Of a stretch of DNA of 64,000 nt, positions 17,618 through 28,400 are shown one piece after another (position 1 is the stretch's first letter; the number at the start of each line of letters is the position of its first letter). The notes below the pieces were generated by a model that was given only the letters and a program-made list of their open reading frames with translations, did no database searches and was not told the DNA's origin. This DNA comes from Planctomycetaceae bacterium (GTDB lineage Bacteria; Planctomycetota; Planctomycetia; Pirellulales; Pirellulaceae). Position numbers and translations under genes: made by a program. The stretch lies in the NCBI GenBank assembly GCA_024642205.1, contig JAHEBQ010000004.1, positions 111,720 through 175,719 of the forward strand. The letters run 5' to 3'.

Positions 17618-19336
17618 ATGGCCGTCCGACGTCTCGGTCAAATTTTTGTCGACTTAGGATTCATTACAGATGACCAACTGGAAATGCTTGTCGAAGAGCA
17701 AAGCCAGAACCCGGGTCAGTTGATTGGTCGTGTCGCCGAGGATATGGGCCTGGTTTCTGACGATGAGTTGATCCAGGCGCTGGGCGAACAGTTCGGGTTG
17801 AATCCGGTCGATATCGAAGGAGTGGTCCCTCCCGAATCGGCCAAGCAGGCGATTTCCGACGCCATGGCCCAGCTCTATCGGGTTATTCCCCTCCAGCTCA
17901 ATGAGAACATTTTAACGTTGGCGACTTGCGATCCGCAAAACCTCTCGATGCAGGATGAGCTTCGTCGATTCCTGGGCTACGACATTCGCCTGTTGGTGGC
18001 AACCGAATCTCAAATCCTCAAAGGGATCGACAAGTACTTCAATCAGGATGCGGAAAGCATCGAAAAGATCATCAGTGATCTTGAAAACGACGACGACCTG
18101 AAGCGGGCGACCGAGGCCTTGTCGCGTGATGGCCCGATCAACCTGAGCGACGTCAACGAATTGGTTGAGAGTGCCCCGGTTCGCAAGCTGTTGAACATGG
18201 TCTTGTTGTTGGCAATCAAGGATCACGCCAGTGATATCCATTTTGAACCGTTCGAAGACGAATTCCGCATCCGCATCAAAGCCGACGGCGTCCTGTTCGA
18301 GATGGTTCCTCCCCCGCGTCACCTGGCGTTCGCGATTACGACGCGGATCAAGGTCATGGCAAAGCTCAACATCTCGGAACGTCGACTTCCCCAGGACGGC
18401 CGGATCGAGTTGATGGTCGGTGGTCACCCGGTGGACCTTCGCGTCAGCGTGTTGCCCACGATGTTTGGTGAAAGCGTGGTTTGCCGGGTCCTGGACCGTT
18501 CCGTTGTTTCGCTGGATCTCAACAACGTCGGCATGAACGCGGAAATCATGGCCGAGTTTCGCAAGGTCATCGCCAAGCCCAACGGCATCATTTTGGTGAC
18601 CGGCCCGACCGGGTCAGGAAAAACGACGACACTCTATTCGGCCCTGGCGGAACTCAATGTGATCGAGGACAAGCTGATCACAACCGAGGACCCCGTCGAG
18701 TACGACATGGATGGCATCATCCAGATTCCGATCAACCACGACATCGATGTGACTTTTGCTAAATGCCTGCGCGCGATCCTCCGACAGGATCCTGACAAGA
18801 TTCTCGTGGGCGAGATTCGTGACCTGGAAACCGCCGAGATCGCTGTTCAGGCTTCGCTGACGGGCCATACCGTTTTCAGTACCCTGCACACCAACGACGC
18901 GCCGAGCACCGTGACCCGGATGAAGGATATGGGAGTGCCGACGTTCCTGATTACGGCCACCGTCGAAGCGATTCTGGCTCAACGACTGGTGCGCCGGATT
19001 TGCGCTGAATGCCGCGAGGAAGTCGAAGCCAGTGATGACATTCTGCTCGAACTTGAACTCAAACGGGAAGATCTTGCTGGCAGGAAATTCTATCGTGGCG
19101 CCGGTTGTGCCAGTTGCAGCAATACGGGCTACAAAGGCCGCGTCGGGTTGTTTGAGCTGATGATCATGGACGATGAATTGCGCGACATGATCAACGAAAA
19201 CTGCAATACCGATGATCTGCGGAATCGGGCCCAGCAAAAGGGGATGAAGTTACTGCGGGATATGGGGATTGATTTTGTGTTTGAAGGCACAACCACTGCG
19301 GAAGAAGTGATTCGAGAAACCGTTTTGGACGCGTAG
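17618..19336 (+). CDS. GspE/PilB-type assembly ATPase (second copy)
   Basis: A 572-residue paralogue of the first ATPase with the same layout: MshEN-like N-domain (RRLGQIFVDLGFITDDQLEM), acidic linker, and ATPase core with HFEPFEDEFRIRIKADG, Walker A GPTGSGKTTT near residue 329, Asp box TTEDPVEYD, Walker B DPDKILVGEIRDLETAE and STLHTNDAP. The zinc insert has CAEC near 462 and CASC near 497. It is followed after 151 bp by the single GspF, so this copy is the likelier direct partner of that platform protein; the first may serve a different mode or another platform elsewhere. No PilM/N/O/P or secretin genes follow. Confidence 0.93.
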   Translation: MAVRRLGQIFVDLGFITDDQLEMLVEEQSQNPGQLIGRVAEDMGLVSDDELIQALGEQFGLNPVDIEGVVPPESAKQAISDAMAQLYRVIPLQLNENILTLATCDPQNLSMQDELRRFLGYDIRLLVATESQILKGIDKYFNQDAESIEKIISDLENDDDLKRATEALSRDGPINLSDVNELVESAPVRKLLNMVLLLAIKDHASDIHFEPFEDEFRIRIKADGVLFEMVPPPRHLAFAITTRIKVMAKLNISERRLPQDGRIELMVGGHPVDLRVSVLPTMFGESVVCRVLDRSVVSLDLNNVGMNAEIMAEFRKVIAKPNGIILVTGPTGSGKTTTLYSALAELNVIEDKLITTEDPVEYDMDGIIQIPINHDIDVTFAKCLRAILRQDPDKILVGEIRDLETAEIAVQASLTGHTVFSTLHTNDAPSTVTRMKDMGVPTFLITATVEAILAQRLVRRICAECREEVEASDDILLELELKREDLAGRKFYRGAGCASCSNTGYKGRVGLFELMIMDDELRDMINENCNTDDLRNRAQQKGMKLLRDMGIDFVFEGTTTAEEVIRETVLDA

Positions 19337-19487
19337 ATGGAATGCGGAATGTTTTGAATGCCCAATGCTGAATTTGAAACGGACGACTGAAAACAGGCTC
19401 TGGACCAACCCACACGCAACACCGAACAAAAAAAACGACTCTGCGAATAACCGACGAGTCAACGAAAGTCGAAAAGGACGCTGAAAA

Positions 19488-20897
19488 ATGCCAACTTATC
19501 AATTTGAAGCGATGGACCCCCAGGGTCAGGAAATCAAAGATGTCATCGAAGCCGCCACGCAGGACGACGCTCAGGCGACGATCCGTTCGATGGGCTACTT
19601 TGTGACCAAGATTTCGGTCCAGAAACAAGCCAAGGGGGCGGCCGCTTCTTCGGGAAAAAATCGCAAGTCGTTTGCCATTGGTGGTGCCAGCGGCAAGAAG
19701 ATGGTTACGTTCACCCGCCAACTTTCGATTCTTCAGGACGCGGGTTTGCCCATTCTGCGCAGTCTCAAAATCCTCGAAGAGCAATCCAAGCCCGGTGCCC
19801 TCAAGAACGGCTTGATCGATGTCTGCGATGAAATCGAAGGTGGCTCGTCGCTCTCCGAAGCGCTGGCCAAATCACCCAAGGTGTTTGATCGACTGTACGT
19901 CAACATGATCAAAGCGGGTGAGGCGGGTGGTTCGCTGGAGGTCATTCTTCGCCGCCTGGCAGAGTTCAAGGAACGGACGCAATCGCTGAAAAACAAGGTG
20001 ATCGGTGCGATGATGTATCCGATCATGGTGGTGCTGTTCACGATCGGCATTTTGACGTTCATCATGTTGAAGATCATCCCTGAATTTCAAAAGATGTTCG
20101 AGGAGTTTGGTATTGAACTGCCAGCGATGACCAAGCTGTTGATGGCGATTTCCGATCGCGTGGTCAAGCTCTGGTTCCTGTTCCCGCTGGTACCGATCGC
20201 GATGATTCTGTTTATCTCGCTGGTCTGTAAATTTCGCGCTGGCCGGATGGGTTGGCATTTGTTCCTCCTCAAGCTGCCGGTGTTGGGCAAGCTGGTAGAA
20301 AAAGCCAACCTCGCCCGAACCACGCGGACGCTCGGAGCCCTGGTCGCGTCGGGTGTGCCGATTATCGAGGGTCTGACGATCACCCGTGAAACATCCGGTA
20401 ATGCGATGTTTGAAAAAGTCTACGCCAAGGTGACCGACTCGATCCGCGAAGGCGAAACGATTGCGGTCCCGATGAAAGAGCATTCGTATCCCGGGTTTCA
20501 TGCAGTGGCCGGTTTCTTTTTTATCCTGACGATGTCGTTACCACCCCTGTCGGTGCTGTTCATTCAGCCAGAACAGTGGTTTTACGTATTCTATGGCTGC
20601 GCGGTCATGTCGCTTCTGGGGGGAGCCTGGTACTTCCTGAATTACAAGAAACCGGTGGTTGAAGATCTCGTGGTCAACATGGTCGCGGTCGGTGAAGAGA
20701 CCGGTGAACTGGACGTGATGTTGTACAAGGTCGCCGATTACTACGAAGAAGAGGTCGAGCAACTGACCGACGGGATGATGAAGATGATCGAGCCGTTGAT
20801 GATTATTTTCCTCGGCCTGGTCGTGTTGTTTATTGTGGCATCCCTGTTCATGCCTCTGATTGCCATCATTTCCGGTCTGACCGCCAACAAGAAATAA
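19488..20897 (+). CDS. GspF/PilC-type inner-membrane platform protein with an extra segment
   Basis: A 469-residue polytopic protein that couples the ATPase to pseudopilus assembly. The first T2SSF domain starts near residue 67 (VTFTRQLSILQDAGLPILRSL), with GGSSLSEAL and MIKAGEAGGSLEVIL. Two membrane segments lie around 170-192 and 222-245. The second T2SSF domain has TLGALVASGVPIIEGL and VGEETGELDVMLYKVADYYEEEV, then a final membrane segment. The family is normally about 400 residues. Here an additional stretch of about 56 residues (near 332-388) with two hydrophobic segments sits between VPMKEHS and PVVEDLVV, within the second T2SSF domain. The ATG at 19488 follows a GAAAA-rich leader. Confidence 0.9.
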   Translation: MPTYQFEAMDPQGQEIKDVIEAATQDDAQATIRSMGYFVTKISVQKQAKGAAASSGKNRKSFAIGGASGKKMVTFTRQLSILQDAGLPILRSLKILEEQSKPGALKNGLIDVCDEIEGGSSLSEALAKSPKVFDRLYVNMIKAGEAGGSLEVILRRLAEFKERTQSLKNKVIGAMMYPIMVVLFTIGILTFIMLKIIPEFQKMFEEFGIELPAMTKLLMAISDRVVKLWFLFPLVPIAMILFISLVCKFRAGRMGWHLFLLKLPVLGKLVEKANLARTTRTLGALVASGVPIIEGLTITRETSGNAMFEKVYAKVTDSIREGETIAVPMKEHSYPGFHAVAGFFFILTMSLPPLSVLFIQPEQWFYVFYGCAVMSLLGGAWYFLNYKKPVVEDLVVNMVAVGEETGELDVMLYKVADYYEEEVEQLTDGMMKMIEPLMIIFLGLVVLFIVASLFMPLIAIISGLTANKK

Positions 20898-21000
20898 GCA
20901 ACGTTTCCAGGGTTCAGGATTCAGGCAATACCGAATGCTGAATGCGGAACACCGGTCCATTGAAAACTGAACACTGAAAAAACTCTTCTGGAGAAATAAA

Positions 21001-21921
21001 ATGACAACCCCCCGCCGCCGCAAGGCCTCCTCCGGGTTTACGCTGACAGAATTGTTGGTCGCCATTACTGTGCTCGCCATCCTCGCGGGGTTTCTTGTTC
21101 CCGCATTGATGGGTGCCTTGCTCTCGGCGCGGGAATCGACTGTCGTGTTCGAAATGAAACAGATGGAACTGGCGATCGAGCAATTCAAAAACGATCACGG
21201 GTTTTATCCTCCCACCATTGACGCTCCCGGGCCCTCAGATCCAGCTGCCGGAACCGGTGCTGCCATTCAGAACCTGGCCCAGTTCCAGCAATACTTGAAC
21301 AAAATCGCACCACAAAACGCTGAAAACGCGGCCAGTTTTCCCGGCAGCAGCAACAGTCGTTTGGTCGATTGGTGGATCAACGTTGGATCAAAACTGGATG
21401 AAACGACCAGTCTTCAGTTCTGGCTGTCGGGGCTTTGCAAGAATAAACAATTTCCACTCACCGGGGGTGTGAATGTTGATGCGACCGGTGGAACAACGGG
21501 CGTCATGACAATCTGTGGCTTTGGGGCGGATCAATACTCCGATGGTACGCCGTTCCCTGCCGGTGTGGTGGTCCAGCGGGAAAACTATTTCGAGTTCAAG
21601 GACAAACAACTGGCCGCCGCTGCAGGGGGCGCGACCGCGTCCTATCAGCAAGCCTATGGTGCAACTGACGGCGATTTGAGATTCCGCTATCTCGACTACA
21701 AGTCGTTTTCGTTTTCCGACGGCAGCCCGCGTGCCTACTGCGACGGGGTCGATTCGTCCGGTCTTCCGTTGTATCTCAATCAAAAGAAATACCAGTTGGT
21801 CACTTTTGGAAGAGATGGTTTGCCAGGTGCTGGTGGCGATGTGAGCAACTCCGGTGCTCAAGGTGCAGACAATATCTGTAACTTCGTGGAAGGTCGTTTG
21901 GAAAAGTATTTCAATCAGTAG
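21001..21921 (+). CDS. Class III pseudopilin (GspG-like)
   Basis: A 306-residue prepilin. The short basic leader MTTPRRRKASSG is followed by FTLTELLVAITVLAILAGF, with peptidase cleavage after Gly12 and Glu at mature position 5, both required for processing and assembly. The N-terminal helix continues into an amphipathic stretch (MKQMELAIEQFKNDHGFYPP) typical of GspG major pseudopilins, then a large globular C-domain. It is longer than the usual roughly 150 residues, as in other planctomycete pseudopilins. GGAGA precedes the ATG. It is the first of four pseudopilin genes in tight order, so it may be the major subunit. Confidence 0.88.
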   Translation: MTTPRRRKASSGFTLTELLVAITVLAILAGFLVPALMGALLSARESTVVFEMKQMELAIEQFKNDHGFYPPTIDAPGPSDPAAGTGAAIQNLAQFQQYLNKIAPQNAENAASFPGSSNSRLVDWWINVGSKLDETTSLQFWLSGLCKNKQFPLTGGVNVDATGGTTGVMTICGFGADQYSDGTPFPAGVVVQRENYFEFKDKQLAAAAGGATASYQQAYGATDGDLRFRYLDYKSFSFSDGSPRAYCDGVDSSGLPLYLNQKKYQLVTFGRDGLPGAGGDVSNSGAQGADNICNFVEGRLEKYFNQ

Positions 21922-21969
21922 GAACATTGTCCGCGGATTTGGTCCGAACGCCTGAGTCAAAGGTTGAAC

Positions 21970-22962
21970 ATGAACTTATCACAGACAATAAATCGAATTC
22001 ATCGCGGATTCACGCTGGTCGAATTGCTGTTCGTGATCGCCATTATCGCGGTGCTCTCGACCATGGCGCTGGGTGTCATGAAAAGCGCCCAGGACGATGC
22101 CAAAGAGGCAGCGACACGCTCGCGAATCACCCAGATCGAAGCCATTCTGCAGATTGAATTGGAGGACTATGAAGTTCGCCAATTGCCGATCCGGCTCAAC
22201 GCGCTGGCCGCGTATGTTCGAGCCAACCCCGTTTACACCGATGGTGGTGGCAATCCGATCAAAGTTGGGACACAGGTTCGGAACCTCCGTCGGCGAATCT
22301 TGGCGGATATTATCAGTGCGGAGTTTCCCCGTCCCTTGCTCAGTGGCGGCAATTTTCTGCTCAACCCTGACTTGGGTGTTTTTCCGACAACCATCGCAGG
22401 TGCGGGGAACCCTCAAGGGTTTCGGGACTGGCTGGATAATACGGCCTATCCCAATCCACCCTCGGGACTGCCCAGGCTCAGCAACTTGTTGGCCAATCTT
22501 TCGCCAGCCAGAGTCAAAGCCTGGCGGCAAATCGCGGCCCTTTCCAATAAAGAGAATTTTAATTTACCGGGCGAATACCTGTATGCGGTCCTGACCAGAA
22601 TCGATTTGGATGGATCGCCGGCGATTGAGTCGCTTGGCAATAACGCCATTGGTGATTTTGATTCGGATGGATTTCTGGAAGTTGTGGACGCCTGGGGCGA
22701 ACCGATGCAGCTTCGTATCTGGCAAGTCGACGCGCAAGAAGTTGACGACACGGGTTCACCGTCTGCAGGTACCGATATTTGGGAGGATGTCCCAGGCGTT
22801 AATTTCGACCTGCGAGCAGGGGCAACCGAATACAGAGATGACGTTGGCAATATCCAAAAGAATCCTGGCATACCATCGGGATACACCGTGCTTGATCCGA
22901 CCGTTCCACGCGAAGTCAACAAGATCCGCTTCGAAGTCACGGCGACTCGATTGATTCAATAA
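21970..22962 (+). CDS. Class III pseudopilin
   Basis: This 330-residue prepilin has leader MNLSQTINRIHRG and mature start FTLVELLFVIAIIAVLSTM, with Glu5 present. AAAGG lies 6 nt ahead of the ATG at 21970; a TTG two codons upstream is a less likely start. The C-domain contains an Asp-rich turn IGDFDSDGFLEVVDAWGEPM, resembling the calcium loop region of GspG-type pseudopilins. It starts 48 bp after the previous pseudopilin, so the two are likely co-translated from one message. Which position in the pseudopilus it takes is not determined. Confidence 0.87.
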   Translation: MNLSQTINRIHRGFTLVELLFVIAIIAVLSTMALGVMKSAQDDAKEAATRSRITQIEAILQIELEDYEVRQLPIRLNALAAYVRANPVYTDGGGNPIKVGTQVRNLRRRILADIISAEFPRPLLSGGNFLLNPDLGVFPTTIAGAGNPQGFRDWLDNTAYPNPPSGLPRLSNLLANLSPARVKAWRQIAALSNKENFNLPGEYLYAVLTRIDLDGSPAIESLGNNAIGDFDSDGFLEVVDAWGEPMQLRIWQVDAQEVDDTGSPSAGTDIWEDVPGVNFDLRAGATEYRDDVGNIQKNPGIPSGYTVLDPTVPREVNKIRFEVTATRLIQ

Positions 22963-23004
22963 ACCCAATCCCTTTTCACTCGCACTTTTCTTCCTGAGTC
23001 GAAA

Positions 23005-24060
23005 ATGAATTCTTTAATGCACAATTTGAAACCAACTCGCACCCGAGGAGTAACGCTCGTCGAGTTGCTGGTCGTGGTGGCGATTCTTTCGGTCCTGACG
23101 GCGATCATGATCCCTCGTCTGCGCGTGATCAACAAGGACCGGAACATCCGTGAAGCCGCACGGGTCGTTGGGAGCATGATGAGCCGGGTCAGTAACCGGG
23201 CCGTCAACGAAGGCGCTGCCGGAGTGATGATCGAAACCAATCCCAATTTCGTGGACGCCAACGGTGTCCGGTATGCGGGAACTCGGATGTATGCGATGCG
23301 GAGGATCCCGCCGTTTTCCGGGGATGACCAGGGTAGTCTGGCGACCGTACAAACGACCACTGAGACTTCGATGACGATTTCCATTCCCAGGCCGTTGGAG
23401 CACACGGTAACCAATCCCCTGATTCAGGTCCATGATCAGATCCGGTTGAACCACAGTTCGGTACGTTATCGAGTCGATCTTCCTCCGCCCGTGGTTTCAG
23501 GCGGCGATTTGATCATTACGTTATCGCTCGGGCTAAAACCCGGTTACGGTGCGATCCGGCCCACTCTGGCAGCTGGGTCCAAAGTCCCGTACGTGGTTTA
23601 TCGTCAACCGAGAAAGCTTGAATCGAGCCAGGTCGATTTGCCGGATGGTTACTACATTGACTTGCGATTGTCGGGGCCGCTGGTGCCGACGCCGCCATCA
23701 CCGCCGACTGCCCCGGATTGGGTCCATGGGTCGGTTTTTGACTTTATAACAACCGGGAGCGCCCGATTGTATTTCAATCGAGACGGCGGAATTGACCGGT
23801 ATTCGGTCGTCGACAATGCAGGATTGATCGGGCCGACCGATGTCGCCCGGGAAGCGTTTTACTTGTTTGTCACCGGTTTTGAGCCTGAGTCGACCGATCC
23901 CGTTCTGCAAAATCCGGCGGCCATGTGGGTGACCGTTGATCACACAACGGGAAGTGTCAACGTTGCCTATAACGCGGTCGCGGATCCGACGATTCCCTTA
24001 TTCAATCAGCTTCGATACGCCCGCAGTTTGAGTGAGACAAGACAAAGCGCCAATCAATAA
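23005..24060 (+). CDS. Class III pseudopilin (GspH-like)
   Basis: A 351-residue prepilin with leader MNSLMHNLKPTRTRG and mature start VTLVELLVVVAILSVLTAI; position 1 is Val rather than Phe, Glu5 is present. The following segment (REAARVVGSMMSRVSNRAVNEG) resembles the minor-pseudopilin GspH/FimT pattern, where the helix is followed by a short-chain beta sandwich. It begins 42 bp after the previous gene. No cysteine pair or enzyme motif is visible. Confidence 0.85.
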   Translation: MNSLMHNLKPTRTRGVTLVELLVVVAILSVLTAIMIPRLRVINKDRNIREAARVVGSMMSRVSNRAVNEGAAGVMIETNPNFVDANGVRYAGTRMYAMRRIPPFSGDDQGSLATVQTTTETSMTISIPRPLEHTVTNPLIQVHDQIRLNHSSVRYRVDLPPPVVSGGDLIITLSLGLKPGYGAIRPTLAAGSKVPYVVYRQPRKLESSQVDLPDGYYIDLRLSGPLVPTPPSPPTAPDWVHGSVFDFITTGSARLYFNRDGGIDRYSVVDNAGLIGPTDVAREAFYLFVTGFEPESTDPVLQNPAAMWVTVDHTTGSVNVAYNAVADPTIPLFNQLRYARSLSETRQSANQ

Positions 24061-24095
24061 GTGAACAGATCCCACCGCTCATCATTGGAAACCCC

Positions 24096-25337
24096 ATGAA
24101 CTCTCTTCATGAACATGAAACACAGCAGGCTCGGCCAGGTCGGTTGCGTTCCGGACTCTCAATCATCGAAGTCCTGACGTCGGTTGTCGTTGCGATGATC
24201 GGTGTCTTTGGTGTCATGATCTTGATCCCGTTTGCCGTCAAGCAGGCCCAATCGGGGCTCGATAGCGATGCCGCGGTGTTGCTCGGTCGGAATGCGTATT
24301 CACAATTTGAGATTGCCGGTTTCCGCTCACCTTCAAACTGGGCAGTATTCCTTGGTAGCGGGTTGGAACGCCGTTACTCGCCCTTTGAGAATTGGGATGC
24401 GGACGGCGATGGTACGGCAGAAAGTCCGCCAATGCCGCCAGGAGTTTTGTCCATTGATCCGCTCGGAATTTCCGAAAGTGATTTGATACAAGGCCATCCT
24501 ATCGGGAAGGCGTATGTCAAATCGGTCTTCCCCTACAAGCGTCTGGAACTCGGGTCTCCGTATCCTCCTGATCTCCAAATCAGTCCGGCGAACCTGTGGG
24601 CACCGACCGGATCAACCATGGCGGATTCAAACCTGGATGGCGCGGTCGACGAAGCAGGGCGAGCGATGGCGCGTCGCGTGTTTCGGGCTTCTGACGATCT
24701 TGTTTTTGGTGAGTCGGTTGATGAGTTGCTCGGCCCGGAGCAGTTTTTCGATCAAGGCGGAACCGGGGTGTTGAGGCGACAAAGCGTCGGTCGGCTTTCC
24801 TGGAGCGCGATCGTGGTTCCGTTCAAACCGGATAGAACGTCAACGAAGTCACGACGCTGGTCATACAAGATGTACATCCTTGTCTACAAGAATCGCAATA
24901 CTCAGGCCAACGATCCGGATGGCAGGATGGTCACCGCGAAACTCGAGCCGACCCGGAATGTTGGCGTTCAGAGTCCCGTGACCAATATTTATTTCGAGCC
25001 TGGTGTTTACGTCGAGCCCACCACGACGGCCAGTGGTGTGGTACGTGACGATTGGGTGATGTTAATCAACCGAAACAAGACGGTTGAGGTCGGGTTTGAT
25101 CGGCAAATCGCATTTTACCGCGTGGTTGATGTAGCCAATGGAATCGGCGTACCCAACAAAGCGGACCTTTCAACGCTTTCGTCGATGACCCTGGACGGTC
25201 CGGACTTTAACTTCGGTACTCCGGCAATCACCTCGCCCGGCAGCGTAATCGGTGAGACGTTCGCCATTCATTTGAAGGATGTCGTCGGTGTTTATGAACG
25301 GACGTTCGAACCAGAATATGAATCGACCTGGAACTGA
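24096..25337 (+). CDS. Class III pseudopilin (GspI/PilV-like)
   Basis: A 413-residue protein with a longer leader of about 24 residues ending RLRSG, then LSIIEVLTSVVVAMIGVFG. Position 1 is Leu and Glu5 is present, like minor pseudopilins GspI/PilV. The soluble part is long and shows an Asp-rich turn (WDADGDGTAESPP). It begins 35 bp after the previous stop and precedes the first giant GspK-like gene, matching the GspH-I-(J)-K order of type II secretion minor pseudopilins. Confidence 0.82.
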   Translation: MNSLHEHETQQARPGRLRSGLSIIEVLTSVVVAMIGVFGVMILIPFAVKQAQSGLDSDAAVLLGRNAYSQFEIAGFRSPSNWAVFLGSGLERRYSPFENWDADGDGTAESPPMPPGVLSIDPLGISESDLIQGHPIGKAYVKSVFPYKRLELGSPYPPDLQISPANLWAPTGSTMADSNLDGAVDEAGRAMARRVFRASDDLVFGESVDELLGPEQFFDQGGTGVLRRQSVGRLSWSAIVVPFKPDRTSTKSRRWSYKMYILVYKNRNTQANDPDGRMVTAKLEPTRNVGVQSPVTNIYFEPGVYVEPTTTASGVVRDDWVMLINRNKTVEVGFDRQIAFYRVVDVANGIGVPNKADLSTLSSMTLDGPDFNFGTPAITSPGSVIGETFAIHLKDVVGVYERTFEPEYESTWN

Positions 25338-25434
25338 CCGGTCGAGACCCACGCTTCCCCTCGTGGAAAATTCCAGCCACTCCAACTCTTCTCACGCACA
25401 CATCACAAAAAATACCTGTCCCTTGGAGGCAGCC

Positions 25435-28400
25435 ATGCGAATTCGAAACCCCAGAAACCGTCAAGGACTAACGCTCCTGTTTGTCGTCAGTATGATTGTG
25501 CTGTTCCTGCTGATGGGTACGACCTTCGTGATTGTCTCCAACGATTATTTCAAAGCCGCCCGGAAGCGAAGCAAGGCGGAACTGTACACGATTGACCGGG
25601 CAGCCCTGGTCCAGCGCGCGTTTTATGATGTCGTTCGGGGCCCGAGTTTGCTGGACATGAACTCGCCATTTCGTGCCCAGGATATGTTGTCGGATCAGTA
25701 CGGTTACGGTTTTCGTGCGTATATCAATGGTCAAGAGGACTCGGCAACGCCGGCTTTGGAGGCACCCACGGCGGTCGGCAATGATCACTTTGTGCGAGTC
25801 ACGCTGCGTTCAGACATTGGAACCACCGGCGTAATGGATGAAGGTTGGTCGCTTCAACGACCGGACGTGACCACGTCAACGACCCTTGGCAATGTGGGTG
25901 GATTATATAATGGACTGGTATTTACCGTCGTTTCAGGTTCCGCCAAAGGCGTTTCGACTCGGATCGTAGATCATTCTTACGATGCAACGTCTGGGCATCA
26001 TTATTTCCTGGTCCTACCCACGTGGCTGGATGGAGGGGCAGTCGCGCCTTCCGCCCTGATCGACTCGGAGGTCGTCATTAATGGCCTTGAATTCTCTGGA
26101 ACCGGCGCTGGTGGATACAGCAACGGTCCGGGCCGCAAGCTGACTGTTGACGCGCTGAAGCCGAATCGAACAGGCGAGACATTTAGCGATCTTGAAAGTA
26201 AATATTTTAGCAACGCCAATCCGCCGCTCGCAGGCATCAAATCGACCTTTCCCAATGAGTCCTATGACGCCGCTGATTTTCAAAACATGTTTTTGAGTGG
26301 TCGCGACAAAGATGGAAATATTATTCCGAGTTTTCATCGAAAATCACTTTATGATTACATGCACAAAGTGATGGACACGCCCCTCGATATCCGGAAATAC
26401 TCGTTCCGTCCAGTCTTCCTCGACAATGTGAACAACTCCACCGGCGCACCGACGCCGGATGGCATTCCGGATGTTGGTTCGACCGCGAACGTAAATTTTG
26501 CCTTCAACCAACATGTTTCAGATTCTGCGTCGACTTTGCCTCCCGAGGACCTGGAGGTCGACACCGACGGTGATGGCAAGAATGATTCTGTTTTCATCGA
26601 TCCGGGGTATGGCATCATCACTGATAATTCAGGAAAGCGATTCAAGCCGCTGGTGGCGTACCACATTGTTGACCTTGACGGGCGGTTGAACGTGAACGCC
26701 CAGGGAAACTATACCCAGATCCCCACTTACAATAATTTCATTTCGATCTCCGAGACGTTTCTGGGCGGTGCGCCAACCACGAATTTGCCCCGAGGGTCGG
26801 GGTATGGCCCCCCGGATGTGTCGCTGTCGGGATTGTTCGGTAAAAATTACGAACAGGTCTTGTGGTCGCGTTACGGGGCAGACCGGGTTCCAGGGGACGT
26901 GTCACGGCGTGATTCGATGAGGAAACTGTACGGCTATCCGGTGTCCGTCGTGGATTGGTCTAACGGCGAATTCGGAACGGTCAGCAGGAACAACGCGGCG
27001 ATGCCGGGTTCGTTGTTTGCTTCCAGTGCAATGGATGTTCAAGGTCGATTTGCGATGGGGATTCCCGCTGCTGCGGTCGTCAACCCTTCGAATTCCTGGG
27101 ACGATTTCAGGGATCTGAATTATCCGTCGACCACGTTGTCCAACGCACTGCCTGGAATCGACATGTTGGCGACCTCGATGTTGTTCCCGTTCGAAAACAA
27201 CGAGTTCGACAACAACCCGTATGAAATGTCGTTCGCTCCCCTGCCCTACGGCAATCCGAGCGATCGACCGTTTTCTCCTGCTGAATTGGAAAGAGTACTG
27301 CGACAATTTGATGTCGACACAAACGTTTTGCCAAATCGCCTGTGGAATATTGCCAAGGGAACCTGGGTGACCAATCCAAAAAGCCGTCACTTGGTGACAA
27401 CCGATAGCTTTGAAGTTCCAATGATCCACGAAAACTTCAAGGCAAAGATCTTGGAACGCCTTCCTGCGTTGGCAACTGACCTCGGGCCGACCTCAACGTT
27501 AATCGAACTCAATGCGCGAGCGGACCAGTTGATTGGAATCAATCCGGACGGTAACGGTACCTATGTCAACTTGTTTGCTCCCGAGTTGCTGCGAGGACTC
27601 AAGATGGACGTGAACCGTCCACTGGGAAACGGCTACGACGACGATGGAGATGGAGTGGTTGATGAGGCCGATGAAGCGGCATTCGAATATGACCGTGACT
27701 ACAGTGGGCAGGCATTTGACTTGAATCGTGATGGTGTCAGAGATGTTGCGGATCGTAATGCCAGGCAGTTGTTCGCCAGAAATTTATATATGCTGGCTTT
27801 GCTGTTAACCGATCCGATTGATGTCGATTTGGATGGAGATGGTAACCCTGATCCGGGTTCCTATGAGCGAGTTGTCGCGCAGTGGGCGGTCAATGTAGTC
27901 GATTTCCGTGATCCCGATTCGATCATGACGCGGTTCCAGTACGATGTTGATCCCTGGGACGGAACATGGAACGATGCATCCAACGGGACGCAGTTGGATG
28001 ACACGAATACCGTCTGGGGTTGTGAGCGGCCAGAGCTTTTGATTACGGAAACGGTGGCGGCTCATCCACGCCGAACCGAAGACCTCACGACGGATCCTTC
28101 CGGAGACGACGTCGCCAACGACAATGAAGAAGATTGGGATCAGGGGTTGCGACCGGAACCATTTGCATTCATCGAACTGTACAACCCATGGACGCAGAAC
28201 AGTTTGAACCAGAAATTGGACCCCAGTCTTTATGACGCTGCGACCCAGGGGGTTGAGCTCAATCGAGTTTCGGTTGGGGCTAATGGTGACCGCTGCCCGG
28301 TTTGGCGACTTTCGATCGATCGTCCCGAACGCGGAGAATCCGACTCCGAGGCGCGCCCGATGCGATATGTGTATTTTACGAATCCGGATGTCGATTCCGA

